From assembly GCA_902613795.1 (NCBI GenBank), contig CACMIP010000006.1, positions 1 through 64,000 of the forward strand: a stretch of 64,000 nucleotides of DNA, given 5' to 3'. The translations under genes and the position numbers were made by a program. This DNA comes from an uncultured OCS116 cluster bacterium. GTDB taxonomy: Bacteria; Pseudomonadota; Alphaproteobacteria; Rhizobiales; TMED25. Under the pieces are notes generated by a model that searched no databases, had not been told where the DNA came from, and saw only the letters and a list, made by a program, of their open reading frames with translations. Of the stretch, positions 46,360 through 54,766 are shown piece after piece; positions within the stretch are counted from its first letter, which is position 1, and every line of letters begins with the position of its first letter.

Positions 46360-47646
46360 TTACCATTGTGGTTTAGGATCAACAATTTCAGCAGTATCGA
46401 ACTCATTTGTAGGATATACAAATTCTAAATTACCGCCATCTTGCCATTGAACCATTAGGAATGACTTGCCTAGAGGAAGCCCCCTATCATCCCATGCGAA
46501 ATTGCCAAGTACTGTTTTTACTGGGTCTTCTGGTGTTCTTGCATGCAACCAATCCATTATAGTTTGGTCATCAACAGATCCAGTTGCCCGAACAGCTTGG
46601 TCTATACCTTGGCATAGAGCAAAAGTAATCGCAACATCCTCATCTGGTTTATTTCCAGTTGTAATATGATACTCGGCGGCAAAATCAGCATTATTCATTT
46701 GCATACCTGCAAGAGATCCTTTAAATGGAGCTTTTGGATGGTATGCTGACATGATTATTACGCCATTTGCATCATCCCCGAGCCCTTCATAAAACTCTTT
46801 CTGAGTTCCTTGAGATAGAAGAATGTGCTTTGGGTTATGTCTCACGGTTTTAAGTGCCCTTGTAAACTGTGTTGCTTCTTCTGGCGATGCCATAAGACCA
46901 ATTACTAGATCAGCACCAGAATTCTTGATTGAATTTGCTAAAACAAGCCAATCTGAGAATCCTTCTTCTGGCCATTGCTCGTGATATACAAGCTCGATCC
47001 CAGCTGCTCTGATGTATCCCGGTGCAAGATCTTCAACTAATTCACCACTTCCTGGCATTACAACCTTTTCACCAAGTAGACCAGTTGCAATTGAGTTTGC
47101 AAAAAAGTCATCAGCATGAACAACAGCTGCCTTAGTTGGTTTATCATCAACTAGATCGTTAATTAACCCAACCATATTTGTTCCAACATACTCAGCTGCA
47201 CTAGCCTGGAAATAAAATAAATTTTTATGTCCTTGTGAAAAAATTCTCAACGCGCCACCAGATGGAATTGGATGAATAGCGTTATATTTCGCTAAGATTG
47301 GAGATATTGGAAATGTTAATTTACTTGAAAAAGTACCAAAAGTAAGATCAACTTTATCAACGTTTATAAACCTTTCGTACTGTGCAATAGCAGTCTCAGT
47401 ATCTGATCTGTTATCACTTACAACGAGTTCTACTTCCTGATCTAACCATCCACCATGTCTATTAATAATATCTACACACATCTCATAGCCTTCTAAATGC
47501 TTAGATCCAGGAACAGCAAAGTTTCCTGTCAATGGCATAGAAGCGCCAATTTTTATTGATGCATTGGTATCATTTATTGGCAGAAATGATAATGTGAGGA
47601 ATGCTGCTAAACCGAATAGGTTCAGCCCAAAAAATTTCTTTGTCAT
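46360..47646 (-). CDS. Periplasmic substrate-binding protein of HAAT-type ABC importer
   Basis: A 428-residue type I periplasmic binding protein. The signal peptide (about 1-29, GLAAFLTLSFLPINDTNA) is followed by IKIGASMPLTGNFAVPGSKHLEGYEMCVDIINRHGG, given here in part as IKIGASMPLTGNFAVPG, the standard opening. GGAGG lies 7 bases before the ATG, predicting high expression. It heads the livG-livF-livH-livM run. The binding pocket sequence FGTFSSKLTFPISPI and the long C-terminal part resemble amide/urea/aromatic-type members more than LivJ, but the ligand is not determined. Confidence 0.88.
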   Translation of the reverse strand: MTKKFFGLNLFGLAAFLTLSFLPINDTNASIKIGASMPLTGNFAVPGSKHLEGYEMCVDIINRHGGWLDQEVELVVSDNRSDTETAIAQYERFINVDKVDLTFGTFSSKLTFPISPILAKYNAIHPIPSGGALRIFSQGHKNLFYFQASAAEYVGTNMVGLINDLVDDKPTKAAVVHADDFFANSIATGLLGEKVVMPGSGELVEDLAPGYIRAAGIELVYHEQWPEEGFSDWLVLANSIKNSGADLVIGLMASPEEATQFTRALKTVRHNPKHILLSQGTQKEFYEGLGDDANGVIIMSAYHPKAPFKGSLAGMQMNNADFAAEYHITTGNKPDEDVAITFALCQGIDQAVRATGSVDDQTIMDWLHARTPEDPVKTVLGNFAWDDRGLPLGKSFLMVQWQDGGNLEFVYPTNEFDTAEIVDPKPQW

Positions 47647-47723
47647 GTTTACCTCCCTATTAAATAAACGTTAAGACAATGTTAATAAATTATAGAGGTA
47701 TTTAGAAATTTTACAAACAGTAT

Positions 47724-49001
47724 TTACCGACCGGTATATTCGAGTATATGTAATCCGAGACCCCACCGATCAGACATGTAAATTAATCCTGTTTCACGAT
47801 CGACATAAACATCATTGCTTTGAGGACAGCTGCGTTCTTTATTACCGGGCGGAATGTAGTAACCAACCTCTCGTGGTGAGAATGGGTTGCTCCAATCAAT
47901 AATACGTAATCCAGCATTGAACCATGCTATATATATAAGGTCATCTTTTTCCATATCGAGCCATATATTATGCGCTCCGTGCCTTGACCCTGTTTTACTC
48001 CATTTTGTATCTATTGGTCTCATTTCGTATGGGTCAGTTTCAAATGGCATATAGGTACTAATAGGTAATGGCATATCTTTGTTTCTTAAGTCGTAGAATG
48101 TGACAAATGCTGGTGGGTGTTCACAATTAACTGTGACTGTCTCTTGTGTAACAATACCGAATTCAGAGCCTTTTGGGACAAGAAAACTATGGTAACAACC
48201 TGCCCAACCGTGTGTTTCATGTGGGTTATGTCTCCATTTAAATTCTGGTTTACTAGGATCCGTGCAATCAAATAAAACGATACCACCATCCCACCAGCCA
48301 GCTGTAACATAATTCCCCCAAGGATTACCCTCATGACACCATGCTTCATTCTGAACAATAGAATTATCCCAACTATAACTTTCACCATCCTTTTGGCCTT
48401 CAACCCATCCCTGACCAATAAATACAGGATTTGCGGGATCCTTCATATCGTGAATTAAAAGAATTTTTTTATCGAACCCGTCTCGATATCCTGAACTATA
48501 CATTAGCTGTCTCTCTCTATCATAAATTGGTCTGTGTATACCCATTCCATCTGTTTCAACGTATCTAAGAAATTTTGGATTAATTGGGTCAGATATGTCA
48601 AATACTTTCATACCTCCCTTTAATTCAGGATACTTTTCTCTTAAATTCGGCCTAAGTTCTGAATTCGTAATCATAATATCATCATTAATTTTCAGGACTT
48701 TGTGGGTTCTGGCCCCCGGTGAGTCTGAAATTTGATTAAGTATTGTTGGTTTGGATGGATCACTAACATCTAATATAGTAAGACCATCATGTCCATTGAC
48801 ACCAGAGGCTGCCACATAACATATGCCTTTTGAAACTTGGATCTGAAATGCATCGCCCCACCCATTAAGATCAGAGTGACCTACTAATTTTACATTATGA
48901 GCTTGTTCTTTCCATGGCTCACTGAGTTTATGTTCAGCACTAATGTATTGTGCTGGACCACCGCCTGTTATTGGATCAGTTTTATAATATGGTCGTGACA
49001 A
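47724..49001 (-). CDS. LVIVD-repeat beta-propeller protein
   Basis: A 425-residue protein with repeated blades of the LVIVD type. Turn motifs of the form D-x-S/x-D/N-P-x-x-P occur at about 78, 135, 185, 245 and 369 (DVSDPSKP, DISDPINP, DMKDPANP, DCTDPSKP, DWSNPFSP). Each blade also carries a His at an equivalent place: H100, H156, H223, H271, H344. No signal peptide is seen. The start is TTG at 49001, fixed by a perfect AGGAGG 7 bases upstream that overlaps the tctB stop. It is probably the last gene of the tctCAB operon. Function unknown. Confidence 0.75.
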   Translation of the reverse strand: MSRPYYKTDPITGGGPAQYISAEHKLSEPWKEQAHNVKLVGHSDLNGWGDAFQIQVSKGICYVAASGVNGHDGLTILDVSDPSKPTILNQISDSPGARTHKVLKINDDIMITNSELRPNLREKYPELKGGMKVFDISDPINPKFLRYVETDGMGIHRPIYDRERQLMYSSGYRDGFDKKILLIHDMKDPANPVFIGQGWVEGQKDGESYSWDNSIVQNEAWCHEGNPWGNYVTAGWWDGGIVLFDCTDPSKPEFKWRHNPHETHGWAGCYHSFLVPKGSEFGIVTQETVTVNCEHPPAFVTFYDLRNKDMPLPISTYMPFETDPYEMRPIDTKWSKTGSRHGAHNIWLDMEKDDLIYIAWFNAGLRIIDWSNPFSPREVGYYIPPGNKERSCPQSNDVYVDRETGLIYMSDRWGLGLHILEYTGR

Positions 49002-49011
49002 AATTTACCTC

Positions 49012-49521
49012 CTAAATCCAAATTCGTGATTTTGGAAATGGTACATAAAATAACCAGCCGGAGCTGAAAACAATGTACGCAATTAAACATGTTATAATTG
49101 CAATTCCTAAGGACTTCATTATTGAGTTTAAATTCTTTTCTGGTCTAAAATATAATATTCCTGCCCATAATAGTAATAAACTTGCTGGCCAGAAGCCGAA
49201 GGCAAATAAACAAACAAGATAAAAGAACAGTATTATACTATACACAAATACGTTAATTATTGAAGGTATCTCTTCTTTGCTAATCTTGAGATCATTATCA
49301 ATATTTTTTAATAAAATTTTCCTTATGGACTTTACTAAAAATATAGTCGCAATAATAAATAAAATATAGGATGAGGCCAATGGAAAAACCCAATCAATAT
49401 ATAGATAATCATTCCAAATATTGTCTGGCACACCTCTAAAAGACAGTCCAGCAATTGCAAATAATAATATTGTAATCGCAACATCGCTATCTTGAATATA
49501 TTTTAATAATTTACGATGCAT
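49012..49521 (-). CDS. tctB: Tripartite tricarboxylate transporter small membrane subunit TctB
   Basis: A 169-residue membrane protein with four hydrophobic segments (about 15-30, 42-62, 88-115, 135-158). Size and topology match TctB, the poorly conserved small subunit of TTT carriers. It overlaps the end of tctA by 11 bases and ends 10 bases before the propeller gene. The assignment rests mainly on context and topology. Confidence 0.85.
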   Translation of the reverse strand: MHRKLLKYIQDSDVAITILLFAIAGLSFRGVPDNIWNDYLYIDWVFPLASSYILFIIATIFLVKSIRKILLKNIDNDLKISKEEIPSIINVFVYSIILFFYLVCLFAFGFWPASLLLLWAGILYFRPEKNLNSIMKSLGIAIITCLIAYIVFSSGWLFYVPFPKSRIWI

Positions 49522-51004
49522 TTTCTTTTTTCCTAGATCTATATCTGGATATAGCGACAGCTGAAACTGATATTACAGATAAGCTTATAAGTATGATGCT
49601 GACGGACCCACTAAAGAATACTCTTTGGACACCAACTGCGTGAGAGATGTATAGCGCCTGTACCAGTGATGGTTCAATTATTGGACCAAGTATAAAGCCA
49701 AGCCCAATTGGACCAGGGTGAAAACCAAGTGGTCTTATGAGAAAAACAAAGAGACCGATAATGAGCATCAAATAGACATCAAAAACGTTATTTCGAATTG
49801 CGTAAGCCCCAATTATGGCTAAAAACATTATAAGTGGTGCTAAAAGCCTCAGTGGTATTTTAATTATTCTTACTAGAATTGGGGTTGCAAGCATACCAAT
49901 AAAAAATACGACAATACCTGCTATCAGTAGAGACCATCCAAACGAATAAACCAGCGTAGCATTTGTTCCAAATAATTCAGGACCCGGGTTTAAGCCGCGG
50001 AGCATTAGCGCACCAGCAATAACTGCTGCAGGTGCCGATCCCGGTACTCCCAGTGTTACAAGTGGTATCATAGCAGCAGGAGCGGCAGCATTATTGGCAA
50101 TCTCAGAAGCTGTTACACCTCTGACATCACCTTTACCATATTGGCTTTTATCTTTACTCCATCGAAGTGCTTCATTATACGAGACGATAGCAGCAATTGG
50201 ACTTCCAGCGCCAGGCAATATGCCAATAAAGGCACCAATGACTCCTGATCTTAAAAAATGTATTGGGGCTGATACTACTTTTATTATTGTTTTTAGGATT
50301 ACGCCTTTTTCCGGTTTGTACTCTGCAACATACTCTTCCTTTCGAAGATTTAAAATCATGCTAAGTACCTGCGGTACAGCAAAGACTCCGATTAAGGCTG
50401 CCACCAATGATACACCACCTCTTAGTTCAGGAATATTTAATGTAAATCTATTAACTTCCGCGGCATGACTTATTCCTATACAGCTTATAATTATACCAAT
50501 AGCTGCACCTGCAAGTCCTTTGAGTATTGATTTTCCAGCAAGACTTCCGATTATAGTTAAAGCAAATACACCTAACCAAAAAAACTGTGGTGGACCAAAC
50601 TTTAATGCGACAGATACCATGGGCCATGCAAGTAATAGGTAGCAAGCAGCACCAAATATGGTGCCTAGAGCAGAACTGAAGCAAGCTGCCACAATCGCTT
50701 CTTGCCCCCTACCCTGTTTCACCATGGGGTGGCCATCAAAACCCGTTGCCATTGCGGCAGGAGTTCCTGGTGTGTTGACTAGGCAGGCAGGAATGGCATC
50801 CGAAAACATCGCGCATACATACAGGCCACCGAGCATTGCAATACCTTCACCAGTTGGCAAGCCAAAAGTAAATGGCACTAATAAAGCTGTTCCCATAGTT
50901 GCAGTTAAACCCGGTAAGGTTCCAACAACGAGACCCAGTAGCACACCAATTGTCATATACATTAAGTAAGTCGGGCTAATAGCCATAAGCAAGGCTTCAA
51001 ACAT
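49511..51004 (-). CDS. tctA: Tripartite tricarboxylate transporter large permease TctA
   Basis: A 497-residue permease with about eleven to twelve hydrophobic segments. Typical TctA stretches are GVLLGLVVGTLPGLTATMG (about 18-36), PACLVNTPGTPAAMATGFDG and GVPGSAPAAVIAGALMLRGL, which include the substrate-binding duplications of the family. It imports carboxylates using an ion gradient and a TctC-type binding protein. It lies 103 bases after tctC with a hairpin in between and overlaps tctB by 11 bases. Confidence 0.95.
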   Translation of the reverse strand: MFEALLMAISPTYLMYMTIGVLLGLVVGTLPGLTATMGTALLVPFTFGLPTGEGIAMLGGLYVCAMFSDAIPACLVNTPGTPAAMATGFDGHPMVKQGRGQEAIVAACFSSALGTIFGAACYLLLAWPMVSVALKFGPPQFFWLGVFALTIIGSLAGKSILKGLAGAAIGIIISCIGISHAAEVNRFTLNIPELRGGVSLVAALIGVFAVPQVLSMILNLRKEEYVAEYKPEKGVILKTIIKVVSAPIHFLRSGVIGAFIGILPGAGSPIAAIVSYNEALRWSKDKSQYGKGDVRGVTASEIANNAAAPAAMIPLVTLGVPGSAPAAVIAGALMLRGLNPGPELFGTNATLVYSFGWSLLIAGIVVFFIGMLATPILVRIIKIPLRLLAPLIMFLAIIGAYAIRNNVFDVYLMLIIGLFVFLIRPLGFHPGPIGLGFILGPIIEPSLVQALYISHAVGVQRVFFSGSVSIILISLSVISVSAVAISRYRSRKKENAS

Positions 51005-51058
51005 TCGGTAAATCCTGTATTAGTCAATATTCATTGAAAATAATGGTAAACCCTGAAA

Positions 51059-51086
51059 TCTCATAGCCCAGAAATGAGCTATGAGA
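51059..51086 (-). terminator. Hairpin between tctC and tctA
   Basis: In the minus-strand transcript TCTCATAGC (51086-51078) pairs perfectly with GCTATGAGA (51067-51059) over a 10-base loop. It starts about 20 bases after the tctC stop. No clear T-tract follows, so an RNA-stabilising stem or partial attenuator is more likely than a full terminator. It parallels the stem after the liv binding-protein gene. Confidence 0.65.
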
Positions 51087-51107
51087 AATTCTAGGTCGCG
51101 TTTTATA

Positions 51108-52031
51108 CTAGTCTGCGTATTTCGCTATTTCAGCATCCATAAACGCGTTAACTTCAGCAACTGTCATATCATGTGTTACATAACCGCCTTTTGTAAGCGC
51201 GTCTTGCACAGCAGGATCAGAAGCTGCTGATCTTAATGCAGCATTAAGTGTTTCAACGATATCAGATGGTGTTCCCGGAGGTGCCATTAGGCCCCAAGTA
51301 ATAACATAATTCCAATCTGGTTCGTTCGGCACACCAGGAAGCGTAGGTACTTCATTTGCTCCCGCAACAAGAATTGCGTCAACAATTCCTTTATGTTTTG
51401 TTGCATGGTTTGCACCAGTAGCGGCACCGTCAACGTGTGAGCCGGCAAGCATCGGTATCATTTTACCCACACCACCACCAACGGGTACGTATGTTGTTTC
51501 AATTCCAAGAACTGACTCGAGTTGCGTCCATCGTGATAGACCACTACCGCCTGTACCAGCTACAGTTAACATGCCCGGGTTTTCATTTGCAGCAGCAATA
51601 AAATCTTCAATCGTTTTATACTTACTGTCTTTAGGAACCATAAGTGTACCAGCTGATGACTCAGTCATACCGATATAGGCAAAATCACCTGGTTTATAGC
51701 CCACACCTTCACCTTTTGAACTAATTATAACATTAGGAACAACAGTGTTTGAAAATGTACAACCATCTGGTGCAGATCGGTGTAATTCACTAAATCCTAC
51801 AGCACCACCACCGCCTGTTTTATACACGATGTTTACACCTACACCAAGTGCTTCCTCAAGTCCAGGTACGAGTCTTCTGGCCATTTGGTCAGAACCACCA
51901 CCTGGTGAGTAAGGCACAATAAATGTAGCTTCTTTACATGGATAATCAGCTTGCGCTGTTCCACCTGTTAGTAGCATTGCAGCTCCAAATACGGATGCAA
52001 CAACGCCTTTAATTAAATAAGAAAATTTCAT
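51108..52031 (-). CDS. tctC: TctC/Bug-family periplasmic binding protein
   Basis: A 307-residue binding protein. The signal peptide ends near GGTAQA-DYPCK (about 28), and the mature start EATFIVPYSPGGGSDQMAR is the Bug-family signature. Later segments VAGTGGSGLSR, VGGGVGKMIPMLAG and GLMAPPGTPSDIVETLN are also typical. A strong GGGAGGT precedes the ATG, predicting abundant product. It is the first gene of the tctC-tctA-tctB run. Bug proteins bind varied carboxylates, so citrate is only one possibility. Confidence 0.92.
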   Translation of the reverse strand: MKFSYLIKGVVASVFGAAMLLTGGTAQADYPCKEATFIVPYSPGGGSDQMARRLVPGLEEALGVGVNIVYKTGGGGAVGFSELHRSAPDGCTFSNTVVPNVIISSKGEGVGYKPGDFAYIGMTESSAGTLMVPKDSKYKTIEDFIAAANENPGMLTVAGTGGSGLSRWTQLESVLGIETTYVPVGGGVGKMIPMLAGSHVDGAATGANHATKHKGIVDAILVAGANEVPTLPGVPNEPDWNYVITWGLMAPPGTPSDIVETLNAALRSAASDPAVQDALTKGGYVTHDMTVAEVNAFMDAEIAKYAD

Positions 52032-52420
52032 TTAAAACCTCCCTTTCTGTAAAGTTAATTTTACAAATATAAATTTGAGGTATCTGATATAAATACACAT
52101 CCCAAAATTTATCCCTAAAGAGCAAGATTATTTAATTTTAAATTGTTTGCAAGAGAAAAAATTTGAATAATTCGCTTTAGCTGCTTGGCTTATACCTCAA
52201 CAGTTTCTAATAATTCCAATGGCCACAACGGAAAAGCGCTTGAGTAGAGATTTTCCAGCTAGGCGCCAGTAATTGATAATAAAAATATACCCAATAAAAA
52301 AAAATTGTTGGTGTGTTGTAAAAAAAAGTAATATTGATAATTTGTAACACTTTTGTAATATTTTTTTACACCAATCTAATTTAGATATTTGAATAATTTA
52401 CTTGATCAACTTTTAGAAAA
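52032..52420. other. Divergent intergenic region between tctC and azlC
   Basis: These 389 bases must hold the promoters of tctC (minus) and azlC (plus). Positions 52190-52262 are richer in G+C than their flanks and carry a short open frame on the minus strand ending in TAA at 52192-52190 (LYSSAFPLWPLELLETVEV), which could be a gene remnant. Positions 52308-52374 hold a symmetric block listed separately. Otherwise the DNA is A/T-tract rich and I see no gene. Confidence 0.5.
52308..52374. promoter_or_regulatory. Inverted repeat with TTGTAA direct repeats upstream of azlC
   Basis: TTGGTGT at 52308-52314 and ACACCAA at 52368-52374 are exact inverted arms, flanked inwardly by an A-tract (52320-52327) and a T-tract (52361-52367). 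Between them TTGTAA occurs at 52316, 52342 and 52353. The block ends 46 bases before the azlC start. It looks like an operator or a large hairpin controlling azlCD; no known regulator site is recognised. Confidence 0.4.
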
Positions 52421-53113
52421 ATGGCAACAAGAACATATATTTCGAATGATTTCATAAATGGAGCTAAGGCAAATACCCCAATTGGTCTCAGTGTATTTGC
52501 ATATGGTGCTGTCCTAGGAATGCTATGTGCCCAAAAAGGCGTAGAGATATATCAATTAACACTAATGAATGTTTTTATATTTGCTGGCACTTCACAATTT
52601 ATTATCGTTGATAAATGGAATAATATTTCAGAGATTTTTACAATTGTTGCTGCAGCGCTATTGATAAATCTGAGATATTTTTTGATAGGCGCATCCCTCA
52701 ATTCATTATTTAAGAAGAGCTCATTAAGGGATAAGTTCATATATATGCACCTTGTTGCCGATGAAAATTGGGCAGTTACGATTGAGCGAAGTAAACGTGA
52801 AAGCATAACACCACTTTTCCTTTTCGGTGGAGGTATATGTTTATTTTCTATATGGTCCATTGGTACATACATCGGATATATATTTTCAGGATTTATTAGC
52901 GATCCATCTAAATATGCACTAGATTTTGCCTTCATCGCAATATTTACAGCTTTATGTTTTAACCTGTATCAGGGCAAAAGAAATCTCATTCCGTGGTTAA
53001 TTGCGGCCGTAGTTGCATATGTTACGGAATATTTATTTGGAGGCAACCTATACATTGTATTAGGCGCAATTGCCGGGTCTCTGGTTGGTGTGATTTTAGA
53101 GGCAAAAAAATGA
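52421..53113 (+). CDS. azlC: AzlC-family branched-chain amino acid exporter large subunit
   Basis: A 230-residue membrane protein with about six hydrophobic segments. The opening (FINGAKANTPIGLSVFAYGAVLGML), given in part as NTPIGLSVFAYGAVLGML, then FAGTSQFIIVDKW and LLINLRYFLIGASLN are the AzlC pattern. With AzlD it exports branched-chain amino acids or similar compounds. The stop overlaps the azlD start by 4 bases (ATGA). It is divergent from the tct operon and near the liv importer, so uptake and release of related solutes may be balanced here. Confidence 0.9.
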   Translation: MATRTYISNDFINGAKANTPIGLSVFAYGAVLGMLCAQKGVEIYQLTLMNVFIFAGTSQFIIVDKWNNISEIFTIVAAALLINLRYFLIGASLNSLFKKSSLRDKFIYMHLVADENWAVTIERSKRESITPLFLFGGGICLFSIWSIGTYIGYIFSGFISDPSKYALDFAFIAIFTALCFNLYQGKRNLIPWLIAAVVAYVTEYLFGGNLYIVLGAIAGSLVGVILEAKK

Positions 53114-53418
53114 ATAATCATGAGTTATACGCATTAATAATTATTCTGCTTGTTTCTATTGGCACTTATGGGCTGAGGTTATCTGGATTATTGCTATCAG
53201 GTAAAATATCTGATGAAGGCAAAATAAGAATATTTTTGGATTATTTACCTCCGACTTTATTGTTATCATTTGTAACTCCAGTAATATTGAGAGAAGGTTT
53301 GGCAGGCATTTTTGCAATATTTTTTATAGCAGTGTGCATGTATAAAACAAAAAATGTTTTTCTTTCAATGGTCATTGGCGTTGTTACCATTGCAATAAGT
53401 AGAAACTTCTTTTATTAA
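53110..53418 (+). CDS. azlD: AzlD-family exporter small subunit
   Basis: A 102-residue membrane protein with three to four hydrophobic segments (LYALIIILLVSIGTYGLRL, YLPPTLLLSFVTPVIL, GIFAIFFIAVCMY, FLSMVIGVVTIAIS). The motif GTYGLRLSG and the LPP turn are typical of AzlD. I start it at ATG 53110, overlapping azlC by 4 bases; the longer open frame upstream lies inside azlC. It is the obligate partner of AzlC. Confidence 0.88.
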   Translation: MNNHELYALIIILLVSIGTYGLRLSGLLLSGKISDEGKIRIFLDYLPPTLLLSFVTPVILREGLAGIFAIFFIAVCMYKTKNVFLSMVIGVVTIAISRNFFY

Positions 53419-53427
53419 AAGAGGTAA

Positions 53428-54021
53428 TTATTTTCTTCCTTCGTTCGTTAATGCCTCCTCTGTTGCACTATCATAATAGTCACTGAATTCTTTTTTAGAT
53501 TTACCGACGTGTTCTGCAAACATTTCTCGAGTCGAGTAGTCTCTAACTAGTTTGTCAGGGTTCCAAATATCTGAGCGCGCAATTGCTTTTGCACAATGTA
53601 GATATATTTCATTAACACTAATAATGAGTGCAGTTTTCGGCATCTGATCGTTTACAGACATTTTTGCTAATAAATTTTTATCTTGAGATATTTCAGCCAT
53701 ACCCCTAATTCTTAGTACTTCGCTTATGCCAGGAATTAAAAACATGACCGCGACTTTTGGGTTATCTAGTATATTTGTATATGAATCAAGACGGTTATTG
53801 CCCGACCTATCTGGGATCGCAATTGTGTTATCATCTATAACGTCGACAAATCCAGGAAAATCACCTTTAGGTGAAACATCTCCGTCGGTACCGAGAATTA
53901 TAAAGGGTGATCTGCTAATAAACTCTTTGCAATGTTGATCGATTTTATACTGAACCTTTGCGAGTGATGTTGGCCTTGGTTCTGCATATAAATTTCTTAA
54001 TAATTCATGGTCTACGGACAT
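53428..54021 (-). CDS. PPOX-class FMN-dependent flavoprotein (pyridoxamine-oxidase fold)
   Basis: A 197-residue split-barrel flavin-binding protein. The core reads SPFIILGTDGDVSPKGDFPGFVDVID (about 39-64), then NNRLDSYTNIL, AVMFLIPGISEVLRIRGMAEI and a C-terminal CAKAIARSDIWNP, the pattern of the MSMEG_1061-type family. Members bind FMN or F420 and act on unknown substrates. GAGGG lies upstream of the ATG. It is the second gene of a two-gene minus-strand unit, 10 bases after the 54032-54655 gene. Confidence 0.85.
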   Translation of the reverse strand: MSVDHELLRNLYAEPRPTSLAKVQYKIDQHCKEFISRSPFIILGTDGDVSPKGDFPGFVDVIDDNTIAIPDRSGNNRLDSYTNILDNPKVAVMFLIPGISEVLRIRGMAEISQDKNLLAKMSVNDQMPKTALIISVNEIYLHCAKAIARSDIWNPDKLVRDYSTREMFAEHVGKSKKEFSDYYDSATEEALTNEGRK

Positions 54022-54031
54022 TATTTAACCC

Positions 54032-54655
54032 TCATAATAATTGTATCTCGCGTTTATATATTGCATCAATCTTGTTATTGGAAGATGATATCTTATTGTC
54101 GATATCTGGATCAATTATTTTATTAATTTCTTCTGCTTCAATTATCGTAAAATTATCATGCCCTCCCTCAACAGTTATATATCGTCTTAGAGGTAATAGA
54201 TCTAAATTATTTATATTAGTAATAAAATTAGAATGATATTTTTGCACATCAGCGCCTGTTATATTCTCTCTTATGATTTTAACACAGTCTAAAAAACCAC
54301 TATGATCTTTCTCTATCAATGGAGGAATAAGTGTGAGAATATATCGCGATGGATTTTTAAAACTCTTGTGGAACTTTGTATCCAAAGGTGATCTATTCTC
54401 ACGCAACATTTGATAAGGTCTATCATACAAGGATGCAATATTATCGACTTCGTAAAGTGTGAGAAATTTTTGTCCATCTCCGCTAATTTTTTCAAAACTG
54501 GCACAACTATTAAAGCCTATTTTTAATCTCGCAGGGAACATTTCATTCAAAAGCCATGGGTGAAATTCTTTTTGGTCTTTAGGATCTAAGTCACAAAATA
54601 TAGCAAGCAAGCCTGATCCATTAGCTGGTTTATTTGTTAATTTTATCATATTCAT
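54032..54655 (-). CDS. Unrecognised protein, probably dimeric alpha/beta-barrel (ferredoxin-like) fold
   Basis: I do not recognise this 207-residue protein with confidence. Two similar halves are suggested: GSGLLAIFCDLDPKDQKEFHPWLLNEMFPARLKIGFNSC... with YLTLYEVDNIASLYD-like LTLYEVDNIASL, and a second half with SRYILTLIPPLIEKD and LPLRRYITVEGGHDNFTIIEAE. The W-x-x-E-F-P...F...YE pattern recalls dimeric alpha/beta-barrel proteins. No signal or membrane segment is present. It lies upstream of the PPOX flavoprotein on the same strand and divergent from the 54767 hydrolase, so a role in the same degradative pathway is possible. Confidence 0.5.
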   Translation of the reverse strand: MNMIKLTNKPANGSGLLAIFCDLDPKDQKEFHPWLLNEMFPARLKIGFNSCASFEKISGDGQKFLTLYEVDNIASLYDRPYQMLRENRSPLDTKFHKSFKNPSRYILTLIPPLIEKDHSGFLDCVKIIRENITGADVQKYHSNFITNINNLDLLPLRRYITVEGGHDNFTIIEAEEINKIIDPDIDNKISSSNNKIDAIYKREIQLL

Positions 54656-54766
54656 AAATCTCTAATAAAAATAAGAACATTTATTCATTGCAAGATCAAA
54701 TCAATAACCTAATATTATAGTAAATTTCAACACAGTTAAAACAAAGTATTTTTTAGGGAGATACAA

